Source of the DNA: Gymnothorax reevesii
Lineage: Eukaryota; Chordata; Actinopteri; Anguilliformes; Muraenidae
NCBI GenBank assembly: GCA_029721435.1
Contig: CM056576.1
Span: 69,519,876-69,583,875, forward strand
Direction of reading: 5' to 3'
Length of the DNA: 64,000 bases
In this document: in pieces, positions 1 through 9,325 of the stretch
Layout of the letters: each line of letters starts with the position of its first letter
How positions within the stretch are numbered: the stretch's first letter is position 1
Notes under the pieces: model-generated
The model's input: the letters and a program-made list of their open reading frames with translations, nothing else
Databases searched by the model: none
What the model was told of the DNA's origin: nothing
Made by a program: the position numbers and the translations under genes

Positions 1-659
1 GCGGCGTGCCGTCAGGTGTTCTGAGGGCCTTCAGTAACCGCACCCTTTGCCACTCGACTGCCCTCAAGCTGTTCTCATTTTAGTTCACCTGATTTACAAT
101 CAAATTATTTGTCAACAAAACACCCAAGACCAATACATGACCTTTAATAAGAAATGATAATGAAAAAGTGAATGCCTATTGCCTATATTTATGTAATTAG
201 CATTGTAAGGATGGCAATATGAATGCAAAAAATCCAAAACTTTCACTGACTTTGCAGCATTTATTTTCGCCATCTTTACAATTGTCACTCAGCTCTGCAT
301 CGTGCCTAACAACACCCTTTAGCAGTGACTTCCTTCAGAATATAGAACGGATTCTCCTGTCATATTGCTTAATGAGCCTCGCAAACTTTACGCTAATTTG
401 AGCTATTTCATGAGCTACATGAGCGCAGAATTTATCAAGCCATATTGAGTTACCCTTTATGTGCGGAAGAAAACGCCAAATAATTTTGCAGTGTATTGTA
501 TAACAATGCTATCGAAATTAAATTTGGCTGCCGTTCAAGCAATTAGTCCGAGCAAATGTTGCAAATCAGGAAAATTAAGCTGCGAGAGGTTTATGTTATT
601 GAGTATTGGAAGGCGAGGTTTTTGAAGGCCTTTGTAACTGCCGACGGATTGCCTCTGCA
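1..659. other. Gene-free AT-rich stretch
   Basis: No coding signal, repeat boundary or RNA gene that I can support. Only short chance reading frames occur here. Confidence 0.5.
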
Positions 660-1165
660 TTCCACAGTTAGAACATGGTACTAACAGTCAAACATGGAGG
701 TGGCAGTGAAATGACCTTGGACTGCTTTGCTGCTTCAGGACTGGGGCTACTTGCCATGATTAAAGGAACCAGGAATTCTGCTTTTATCAAGAAAATTTTG
801 AAGGAATATATCTGGCTGGATTATGCAGTTGGACAACTATCCACAGCTCACAAGAAAGCACACCTTTGAATGGCTCAAAGAAACAAAATGATGGTTTCGG
901 AGTGGTATACTCAAAGTCCTGACTTTAATTCAATTGAGATGCTGAGGGATGACCTTAAATGGACAATTTATGCAATAAACCCTCCAATGGGGCTGAGATA
1001 AAACAATTCTGCAGAGGAAAGTAGGTCCAAATTTCTCTGCAGGGATGTAAAAGATTCATTGTCTGTTACAGTAATCCTTTGCTTGCAGTTGTTGCCACCA
1101 ACCAGATAATTAATTTGAGGGGGGAAATTATTTTTTCACTTCGGAGATATAGGCATTCAATGACT
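660..1165 (+). pseudogene. Tc1-type transposase relic, C-terminal half
   Basis: Remnant of a Tc1/mariner-superfamily DDE transposase, the enzyme that cuts and re-inserts its element at TA sites. The translation from about 675 carries the typical VKHGGGS motif that opens the second part of the catalytic domain, then the conserved CFAASGLG and GTRN blocks. The DPKHT-like region, the TQSPDFN block (family norm SPDLNPIE) and the LKW block follow in other frames up to about 960, so the copy is broken by frameshifts and stops. Near 1115-1160 the G-run followed by a stretch ending TTTTTTCACTTC looks like the terminal part of Tc1-like elements. The N-terminal helix-turn-helix half is not recognisable upstream, so this is a truncated fossil. 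Family assignment is fairly secure; the subfamily is not. Confidence 0.75.
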
Positions 1166-1764
1166 AATCACCTTCAATAAATGAAATGATCAGTCAAAAG
1201 CTGCATTTTGTGTTTACTCACATTGGCCCTCATTAATGAATCGTGCGTACACCAAAAAAATGGGTGTATGCCAAAACTGCCGCAAGGATCGACATTTATC
1301 AATCTGCACGTGAGTGAATGGTCAGCAAAAATATCACGCCAGTTTCTGACGAGGTGTACACAAAATTGAAACCAGCGAACAACATACAGGAGCGAGTGCA
1401 GCTGTCAAAATGAGTACTAAACCATATGCAGGGATGCGGATGTCATGCTGTTGTTGCTCTTGTGAGTAAAATGAATAAATAGTCTAAATAGATAAATTGG
1501 CTAAATAAATAAGTTAATGAATGAATGAATAAATAAATAAGACACCTCTGTTAAAAAATTAATTAAATTTATATTTTGAGACTGCTTGTGAGGCCAGACG
1601 GCTGACAATTACAATCAGTTTCATTAAGTGCAATATGTCAGATGCTCATCCAGTCAGATATATACTGAACAACCAAAGAAACACGTTAGCCTAATTAAAA
1701 GCAGACTGGAAAATTAGTCAGTGAATAATTATTTTAGAAAATCAAATTTACTGTATTACTAGCG
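1166..1764. other. Unassigned AT-rich DNA with AAAT/AATG-type simple repeat
   Basis: No gene is visible. A run of AAAT, GAAT and AATA units lies at about 1465-1545. At 1226-1330 the sequence resembles the 2171-2207 repeat end (a TGGCCCTCATT start followed by GTGCGTAC-like sequence), so a degraded non-autonomous DNA element is possible but not provable by eye. Confidence 0.4.
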
Positions 1765-2068
1765 CGTGCACATTTACACTTGCTTCATCAAACTTTTCTT
1801 TATTTTGCGGTCACTTCAACTTGAGTAACCAAAAGAGTACATTAACTAACTAGCTATCTTGCGTTTCTTTTGTTGCTCAGTATATAGATGCCCAAGTACA
1901 CTTCGACCGTGATCACATTTTGACAATGGGAGATCTTCTATTGTTAGAGGAATAAGCTTCTGTCTGAAGTGAGAGGAACTTTCGGCACAGAGATCTCCTC
2001 CGGGAAAGTGACGAGTGGCTGGTTGTTTTATGTGGCACCCAATAAAATGTCATGGAATAACACTGATA
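1765..2068 (+). repeat. Left arm of a 0.3-kb inverted repeat
   Basis: This 304-base segment is repeated in reverse complement at 3441-3741 with high similarity over the full length (for example AACTTTTCTTTATTTTGCGG here against CCGCAAAATAAAGAAAAGTT there). The arms start from GTGCAC at the outer ends and reach ACACTGATA at the inner ends. The layout is that of long terminal inverted repeats of a DNA element or foldback element of about 1.98 kb, with no transposase recognised between them. The inner end is abruptly joined to a chromovirus LTR fragment at 2070. Confidence 0.75.
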
Positions 2069-2069
2069 A

Positions 2070-2117
2070 TGTGAGGTTTCACGAAATGAACCAAGTGCGA
2101 ACACCAGTAAAATGCAG
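2070..2117 (-). repeat. Short chromovirus LTR fragment
   Basis: Begins TGTGAGG and continues with ACGAAATGAACCAAG and CCAGTAAAATGC, matching the outer end of the chromovirus LTRs at 43747 and 53652. Only about 48 bases are present. It interrupts the left arm exactly where the right arm continues with different sequence, so it arrived after the inverted repeat formed or marks a recombination point. Confidence 0.6.
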
Positions 2118-2130
2118 AATGTACAAAATG

Positions 2131-2207
2131 TACACCAGATCCTATGCAAGTTTGATAAATGAGAGCCATTGGCCCTCATTTATCAAACTTGCGTAGGATC
2201 TGGTGTA
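2131..2207. repeat. Near-perfect palindrome of repeat ends
   Basis: Two copies of a roughly 37-base segment (GGCCCTCATTTATCAAACTT, then GCGTAGGATCTGG) face each other around a 3-base centre at 2168-2170. It looks like two terminal inverted repeats of one non-autonomous DNA transposon family abutting head to head. Such sequence can fold into a hairpin of about 35 bp. Confidence 0.7.
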
Positions 2208-3440
2208 GATTCTGTTGTAAATATCATCGTTTGACAGGTGCAACGTCTGATTTACTAAAAGTGAGTACACCGCAGATTTCGGTGTCGAACTGCTGTGGCA
2301 TTGATAAATCTGGCGGCAGAAACCATCGTAATTTACATGACACGCCCCTATAAATTAATGCTCTGGGAGGCATAGTCCTGCCCACTTTACGATATCGGCT
2401 CTCGAAAGACGGCAAAGAAGAAAGAACTGAGGAGGAAATATCGTCGGCCTGCTGATAAACCTCGTATCTACAATTTGATGAGAAACAAAAACTCGTATGT
2501 TCACGATAATAGCATAAACATTGCAAAATACAAAATTTCATTGATTGGATACATTCTTGGAGGAAAAATAGTCATCCTACCTGAACACAGCTCAACTACA
2601 TTCTTACATGCAAAATTAATATTTTTTTGCTATCCTGTAAAGTTTATCATTTTGAAGATAAGAGGTTTTATCAGCAGACCGGCAATAGATGGAGAAAAAC
2701 AAAATTATTTTATTTGGAAGTCTTATGAGTGAATAAAGGGAGCCCAGTAGGCTGCAGTTTGGAAAACTGTTGCTGCTGCAGTAGAAAACCCCGTTGGGGT
2801 GGAAAACCGGAGTGCAGCGGAGGTTTGATTTAATTCATTGATAAGTCGAAGTGACAATTCGCACTTAATTTTTGTACTTGAACGCACTTAAATAACCAAA
2901 ATTCTTGTTAGACGCACTTATTCTTGAGGCCAAGAGGCACATTTCTCCATTGCCCACACTTATTTTAAGCGTGTCCAAAGCTAAAAATGTTTTCTTGGTA
3001 AAACTTATTTAAAGCGGTACTTTCTAAGCGGTACTGGAATGGTCATCAACTTGCGCACTTACAAGTGTGGTCAAGAAAAAAATTTAGCATTGGCCACGCG
3101 TAAAAGTGCGATAAACTTCGGCCTTAATAAATTCAATTTATAGATCTACGATATTTCATGTTATATTGCCTACATAATTGACAATCCAAATGCTTTACAT
3201 GTAGGTTAAAAAAGTGGTCTGATTTTAAGATTGCCTCCAAACAACGGGTTGCAACAGCGCGCAAACTGGGGGAGGCCAACCAGACTCGAACCTCCGGCTG
3301 TCACAGCACTGATAGGCTCCCCCTCCATCGTGGGAATATGAGCCGGTGGGGACATGGATGAGTCCCCCCCGCCTCGATCAGAGCACCATGAGGGTAACTG
3401 GTAAAATACAGTCGGCAGAGATCACTCTTCAGTGTACGTT
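2208..3440. other. Spacer between the inverted-repeat arms
   Basis: No coding sequence is recognised. A B-box-like stretch (GGTTCGAGTC on the minus strand, near 3290) is present but no tRNA fold goes with it. The rest is unassigned. Confidence 0.4.
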
Positions 3441-3741
3441 TATCAGTGTTACTCCATGACATTTTATTGGGTGCCACAGAAAATGAACAGCCACTCGTCA
3501 CTTTCCCGGATGAGATCTCTGTGCCGAAAGTTCCTCTCCCTTCAGACAGAAGCTTATTCCTCTAACAATGGAAGATCTGCCATTGTCAAAATGTGATCAC
3601 GGTCAAAGTGTCCGTAGGCATCTATATACTTAGCAACAAAAGAAACCTAAGCTAGCTAGTTAGTTAATGTACTCTTGGTTACTCAGTCGAAGGGACCGCA
3701 AAATAAAGAAAAGTTTGATGAAACGAGTGTAAATGTGCACG
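3441..3741 (-). repeat. Right arm of the 0.3-kb inverted repeat
   Basis: Reverse complement of 1765-2068. It includes the matching blocks around the CATGACATTTTATTGGGTGC and GTGATCACGG sequences. Together with the left arm it frames an element of about 2 kb. No clear target duplication was found at the outer ends. Confidence 0.75.
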
Positions 3742-4377
3742 TGCTTGCTGCATACGAGACTCAAAAAATATGTTCACTTGACCTTATTTGTTCTTGTGAC
3801 TCAGCTTAGAATAGTAACTTTTGGTACATGGGGATTGTTTACTGTAGCTATACATTTACATCACATGCCATGAAAAAAAGGCATATTAGGGTAAGTAGCC
3901 TAAATGTGGTAAAATAGTGTTATAAATTTAACTAAAGAGGTGTGCTGGATTCAGCTTGTCTGAAGGTACTGCACATCTGTGATCCAAGCAATTCAAATTC
4001 CCTCCAAGGAGCAGTCAAAATGACTATTGCCTTGGCCTTATATCCCAGTTTTAATTCTATTATTAAAAAGGAGTGTACAACCTCAATTCCTAAAAAGTTG
4101 GGATGCAGTATAAAATGTAAATAAAAACAGAATGCAATGATGCAGACAAAATATCAGATGGTGAAAGAGAGACATTTTACCAATTAATGAAAAATGTTAG
4201 CTCATTTTGATTTTGATGGCAGCAACACATCTCAAAAAAGTCGGGACAGGGGCAATAAAAGGCTGGAAAAAGTAAGATGTATTTATAACAAGTAGACCAG
4301 AAGGATCTAATAGCTGCAACCTCGTCTAGCATCCGTCTCGTGGCCTAGTGTCCATGACTGGTGGTTTCTTGTACAAG

Positions 4378-4830
4378 TGTGATCTCGAAATTGGCAAATG
4401 ACCTTGAAAATCAATAGGGGACCCTTCCTCTGTACCAAGACGCTTTTTCTAAGATGTAATAGCCATCCATCAAGTTGAAGTGGACTAACGGTGCGAGAAC
4501 TGTGCAATCGGGGCAAAATCGACACTTTTTTGACCAGTGTGACCTTGAGATTCGACAGATGACCTTGAAAATCAATAGGGAACCCCTCCTCTATACCAAG
4601 AAGCTTGTTGTAAGATTTCATAGCCATTCATTGAACTAAACTTGAGTTACGGTGCGAAAACCGTCAAATCGGGCAAAATTGACACTTTTTTTGCCTTTGT
4701 GACCTTGGGATTTCACAGATGACCTTGAAAAACAATAGGGAACACCTCCTCTATGCCCAGAAGCTATTTCCAAAATTTCATAGCGATCCATGAATTCTAA
4801 CTGGAGTTACAGCGAACTCCAGTTAGGTGA
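4378..4830. repeat. Tandem array, about 160-bp unit, three copies
   Basis: Three imperfect units start near 4379, 4539 and 4699. Each opens with a TGTGACCTTG-like block, then GATGACCTTGAAAATCAATA, a CCTCCTCTATACCAAGAAGC-like block, ATTTCATAGCCAT, and an AAATCGGGCAAAATTGACAC-like block. The period is about 160 bases. The array ends in an 11-bp perfect hairpin (4798-4825) and a run of TGACCT half-sites. Confidence 0.75.
4798..4825. repeat. 11-bp perfect inverted repeat (hairpin)
   Basis: TAACTGGAGTT and AACTCCAGTTA face each other across a 6-base loop (ACAGCG). It lies between the tandem array and the TGACCT run. Confidence 0.8.
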
Positions 4831-4833
4831 ACT

Positions 4834-4853
4834 TGACCTTTGACCTTTGACCT
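4834..4853. promoter_or_regulatory. Three TGACCT half-sites with 1-bp spacing (DR1-like)
   Basis: TGACCT occurs at 4834, 4841 and 4848, each separated by one T, and a near-match (GACCTT) follows. Direct repeats of AGGTCA/TGACCT spaced by one base are the DR1 class bound by RXR heterodimers, HNF4 and COUP-TF receptors. Binding is inferred from the motif only; the position inside a dead transposon gives no functional support. Confidence 0.45.
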
Positions 4854-5194
4854 CGACCTTGTGCATGGACATCACTTTTGGTTCATAGAGCTGCTTGGTC
4901 GCAGCTAAAAACAGCTGGAGGAGCATTTTGCAACTAATTAGGGTAATTGACAACAGGTCAGTAACAACTGGGTATAAAAAGAGCATTTTAGTGAGGCAGA
5001 GTCTCTCAGAAGTAAATATGGGCAGAGGTTAACCAATCTGCAAAAAACTGCATCTAAATATTGTGGAACAATTTCAGAAAAATGTTCCTCAATTTAAAAT
5101 TGTGAAGACTTTCAATATCCCATCATCTAATATTAAAACGTTGAGAGAATCCGGAGAAATCTCTGTGCACCAGAGACAAGGTCAAAGATAAATA

Positions 5195-5485
5195 TTGAAT
5201 GCTCATGATCTTCAGGCCCTCAGGCGGCACTGCATTAAAAACAGGCATGATTCTGCACTGAAATTCACTGCATGGGATCAGGAACAATTCCAGAAATCAT
5301 TGTCTGTGAAAACAGTTCCCTATGCCTGCAGTTCAGACCTTTCACTAATAGAAAACATTTGGCGCATCATAAAACGAAAAATACAGCAAGGAAGACCCAG
5401 GACTGTTGAGCCGTTAGAATCCCACATCAGACAAGAACTCCAACAATTGGTCACCTCGCTTCCCAGACACTTACGTTCAAAATGA
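5195..5485 (+). pseudogene. Tc1-type transposase fragment
   Basis: A 96-codon open stretch whose last third holds the LIENIWRIIKRKIQ block. This corresponds to the (N)PIENLWRxLK region following the third catalytic residue of Tc1 transposases. The first half matches the recognisable helix-turn-helix linker of the same repeat family (LRRHCIKNRHDSALKFTAW). The middle of the transposase, including two of the three catalytic acids, is missing, so the two ends have been joined by deletion. Non-functional. Confidence 0.65.
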
Positions 5486-5905
5486 GCTAAAATTTTTGAT
5501 GAAATTGTGAAATGTCTCACTTTCAACATTTGATATGTTTTCTATGTTCTATTGAGAATGATATGTGGGTTTATGAGATTTGCAAATTGTTGCATTCTGT
5601 TTTTATTAACATTTTACACTTTCCAACTTTTTTGGAATTGAGTTAGTGCATATATATGTGTGCTGTGTATATTCAAAATTCTGGCCTTGCATTTAGGAAG
5701 CAAGGTACTGTGGACAAAGAATAAAGCAACGATGCATTAAATTTACCAGAAGTCAAAGATGCTTGAATATCTTTATAATAATGGCCAAAGGACAAGGTTC
5801 ACTAACCATCAAAATTGGCCCTGTCTAAAAACTAATAATCATTGGTGTCATTTATTGACATAATAGCTAAAATAAAAAAAAATGAATGTTATAAGCCTTA
5901 CTGCC

Positions 5906-6064
5906 CCATGGTTGCCTTGGCAACCAAACAAGAAATTGCACCATGCAAAATGTCATTATTTGGCATAATTTCAATCCCAAGAGCAAAAGAGTTCAATATA
6001 TTGTCTTATAAACCATGTATATCAATTATTATATAAATAATTAACAATTCAACATTACCAGGAT
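5906..6064. repeat. Direct repeat unit 1 of an about 160-bp family
   Basis: Runs from CCATGGTTGCC through AAATGTCATTATTTGGC and AGAGCAAAAGAGTTCAATAT to CAATTCAACATTACCAGGATG. A second unit follows at 6065 but is split by a solo LTR (6126-7126) and resumes at 7127-7236 with the same sequence. Confidence 0.8.
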
Positions 6065-6125
6065 GTCTGGCCCATGGTTGCCATGGCCACGGGAGAGGAA
6101 ATTGTTCCATTCGAAATGTCATTAT

Positions 6126-7126
6126 TGTTGTGTTTCAGGGTTCTGGCCTTTGGCCAGAACAGTATTGCTTATGGTTTTAACAGTTTCATGTTCATAGTTC
6201 ATAGTTCATAGTTCATAGTTCATAGTTCATAGTTCATGCCATAGTTTTAACAGTTTCTTGTTTCAGGATTTTACATTCCATGTCCATGTTTTTGTTTTCG
6301 CCAGGTCTGCCATGCCACTCCACCGCTTGTCTGCGTTCCGCCCCGTGCCTTCGTTGTTGCACATTTCAGAGCTCTGGTTGGCTTTGGTATTTCCCCTTCC
6401 TTCTGTGCTGTGCTGATTCGGGGCTCTCTAAGCTTAATTGACAATTAACTGTTTTTAAGTTACTAACATTTACTAACACTCACTGGGTTGGTGTAATTCT
6501 TAGATAGGCACATTACTAATACTACTAATTTAGACAGGGAGTTTATTGTCATGATTCCTGCTTTGCTTTTTCAAGATCTTGCTGTGCTTTTCTGTTCTTA
6601 ACATTCATGCTTGCTTCCAAGCTGCATACTTAATTGGTACTTAAGCTGAGCACGCTCATTCTCTTAATGAGCAGGTCATGTCATCCAATCTCTGTCCATG
6701 TCTTGATCTTGCCATGCCTCTTGTTTCTCTCTCTCCAGGTGTTACCCCTCATGTCATGATTTCCAAGCCTTTATCTGGATGCGGTGGAAGTTGGCTGGCA
6801 GACAGTGTCTCGCGTCTCATTCCATGTTCAAGTTCTTGTTTCCTAGTCATGTTCATGTTCCCAAGCCTTGTCCTCGTAGTCATTTTTGTATATAGCCTTA
6901 GTATCATTGATCATTTCTGTTCTTGCTTATCTCCCTGGAGTTTCCAGTGGTTTTTTGTTTTTGCCTTTTTAGCTCTTTAGTTCTTTGCTGTGTGTAGCGT
7001 ACTTTAGTTTGTTTTTTGCAACCCTTTGGGCCAAGTTTTTCGTTGGCCCTCGTGCCTGTTTTGTTTTTTGTTTAATAAATCCTCATTCCCTTTTCCCGCT
7101 TCTGGTGTCGACTGATTCCCTATCAA
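6126..7126 (+). mobile_element. Solo LTR, chromovirus-like, 5-bp TSD
   Basis: A 1001-base insertion that begins TGTTGTG and ends CCCTATCA, so it has the TG...CA ends of an LTR. It is flanked by the 5-bp direct repeat ATTAT (6121-6125 and 7127-7131). The flanking repeat unit lets the empty site be read directly from the uninterrupted copy at 5906-6064. An AATAAA signal at about 7074 near the right end sets the plus orientation. The start and the T-rich, TCATGTTC-rich composition resemble the chromovirus LTR at 53652-54775. A 7-bp minisatellite (GTTCATA) lies at 6190-6236. A solo LTR arises by recombination between the two LTRs of a full element. Confidence 0.85.
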
Positions 7127-7236
7127 TTATTTGGCATATTTTCAATCCAAAGAGCAAAAGAGTTCAATATATTGTCTTTTAATGAATGTATATCAATTAT
7201 TATATAAATAATTAACAATTCAACATTATCAAGATG
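7127..7236. repeat. Remainder of direct repeat unit 2
   Basis: Continues the unit interrupted at 6125: CAAAGAGCAAAAGAGTTCAA and ATATAAATAATTAACAATTC match 5958-6064 with few differences. Confidence 0.8.
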
Positions 7237-9231
7237 AGTGGGAGATATAAATAATAAATATAAATAAATAAATTATAAATAATAAACAGAAATGTTCAAT
7301 GAAACAGTTAAGTAAGTCAGAAAAAAATACTGATATTAGGTCTAGAAAGAAATAGGTTCGATTGCTATTACGTCCCAAATAGAAATAGGGTGGGTAGGTA
7401 GGTAGGTAGGAACATTATTTTATTTTTTAAAAATATTTTAATGCAGTAGGCCTACTTCTTAATAAAATTTTAAACCACAATAAAGCCACTCTATAGGCCC
7501 TATACTCAAATCTCTACAGTAATCTCAAAAATTATTTTTTTTGTCTAAAAAGTGTGCAACGACAGTAGGCAAGATACCTTGAGCAATCAAAAACACCAGT
7601 AAAATGTTTTGGGTAGGGGGAAAATAGGGACTGTCGGGTAATAGGAATCACGGGTATTTTTTTCTATGCCTTATCACACTTACACTGGAGCAAAATTATA
7701 TTTGTCTTTTATATTTCTGAATTAATTGTGGTACCCATTAATTATATTAAAAACAAAATTAAGGTCAGATTCAATTCAGTTCACAAACTTCAAAGTTGCA
7801 TAATTTGATGCGTGCTCAAGGGCCGAGCTGATCGAGGGGCGAAATGTCGGGCATCGATCGGGCGTCAGATAGCCTATAGGCCTATCTTATTTTTCAAAGA
7901 GTTATTTATTGGTTCTACATCTCTACCATAACTCAGAATATCCGTATATGAACAGATTTTTATAGATTTTGCATAGATAAAACTTACCTTTCCTCGTGTA
8001 CCTGTAGTTCACCTGGAGCATTTTCTCATCGGATCATTGTCGAAAGACGAAACTGGGTCATCGCGCCGAAAAGCCTGACGCCACTGATTATCTGGCTCGT
8101 ACATTGAGTAATTAGGCCTAACACTCAACGACACTAAACTATTTACTCGATATTTACAAATCAGACATATTTGAGAAGATTAGCGTCAACAAAGCAGGAA
8201 ATGCGAACAGCTGTACATCAAAGAACGCCGCTTACGCAAGAGGTGCAATTGAAAAGTTGGATTTCAATATGAAATACGATTCCCGCTTGGTGATGAATCC
8301 TTAGCGAAAAACACACAATCCACACATTTGTTTGATTACACATAAAAACAAAAGTTGTATGCAATAACGTTACATTTTAAGATATTATTTTAAAAAATAT
8401 CACGAAATTCAATTTTATTTCCGTTTGTAAATGCCAATCCCACATTTATATATTTTGCGTAACTAAGCGCGTCACTAATGTAAACTACTCATTTCCGAAA
8501 TTAAACTCGGGCGGCAGGCCTCGCCCACAATACAACCTACACAAATAGGCCTAAGTAAAGAATTTATAATAGATTTGATTGATATATAAATTATTTTGGG
8601 CGAAGTATGCCGCCCACGCGAAAAACTGATTTGAACGTCGTCTTTTTCGCTCGAAATCTCTTGAAGTGAAGTCATTGCCTAGTTGAAGCATCCGTAAAAT
8701 CTATTTCGGGTCTTGGTAACCAACGGCAAGTTTATTGTTGGACGGCATATTTCTCTAACGATTGATTCGACAAATGAAAATTGTTCAAGGTTGTGTTTGG
8801 TAATTCACGAAAATACAGGGCCAGTTATGTGGGTTAGTGAACCTTGCTCTTTTTATCCATATTTTATGTTTGTCCTGGATAAGGATTGACTGTCAAAGAT
8901 TGGAGCAATTCAAATGAAGCTGAGCGAAAGTTCAGTCAGGAAGACTCTCTCTCTTTCGCGCTCGTCAGCCCCGGTTAATTTGTTCATGCATGTTCACTCC
9001 TGATTCTCCGCAGACAACATCCGGGGCTGTCAATGAGCAGTCAGCTGGCATTGCAGCTGATTGCTCCTATCCAACCAGGGCACACCTCAGTCGCGTCGCT
9101 AGCCAATCATTGTGCGGCCGTCTTTTTAAATATGTTATTTTCTCTGCCCTAGTTCGCCCATGCTACCGCTTGCTGACCCTCCTCCGCCCCAACGCCACCC
9201 TACTCATCAGATCTCCCGTTCCGCCACTCCA
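7237..9231. other. Unassigned stretch
   Basis: AT-rich with a GGTA-type microsatellite at 7385-7410. Open frames here are short and have no recognised domain. No boundary of a known element could be fixed. Confidence 0.4.
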
Positions 9232-9325
9232 GCTTCACCAGTCTTCAGCCACCACCACCACCAGTGTCTGGACTCTTCGGGGGGATTTCCCGCAGCTGTT
9301 CCGGGCAGTGCTCCTGATCTTCGAG
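9232..9325 (+). repeat. Dispersed repeat copy shared with 13640-13735
   Basis: A segment containing TCAGCCACCACCACC, CCAGTGTCTGGACTC and GGGCAGTGCTCCTGATCTTC recurs on the opposite strand at 13640-13735 at roughly 70 percent identity by eye. This indicates a dispersed repeat, probably from a retroelement, rather than a gene. A 122-codon open frame across 8990-9358 is explained by this repeat and has no recognised domain. Confidence 0.45.

Larger units (their letters stand above)
4076..5645 (+). mobile_element. Degenerate Tc1-type DNA transposon
   Basis: Terminal inverted repeats of about 60 bases mark both ends. The left end reads TACAACCTCAATTCC, an AAAAGTTGGGA block, then AATAAAAACAGAATGCAAT. 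The right end (about 5590-5645) contains its reverse complement, including ATTGCATTCTGTTTTTATT-like and CCAACTTTTTTGGAATTGAG sequence. The TIR sequence and TA target context match a very common teleost Tc1/mariner-type repeat. The interior holds a transposase relic at 5195-5485 and a 160-bp tandem array at 4378-4830 that does not belong to a normal Tc1 element. The right terminal dinucleotide is damaged. Confidence 0.75.

Noticed and set aside
3270..3400. tRNA-like sequence with a GGTTCGAGTC B box on the minus strand
   Set aside because: No A box at the right distance and no cloverleaf; not called as tRNA or SINE.
6678..6980. 100-codon hydrophobic open frame
   Set aside because: Lies wholly in the solo LTR; T-rich sequence reads as Phe/Leu/Val.
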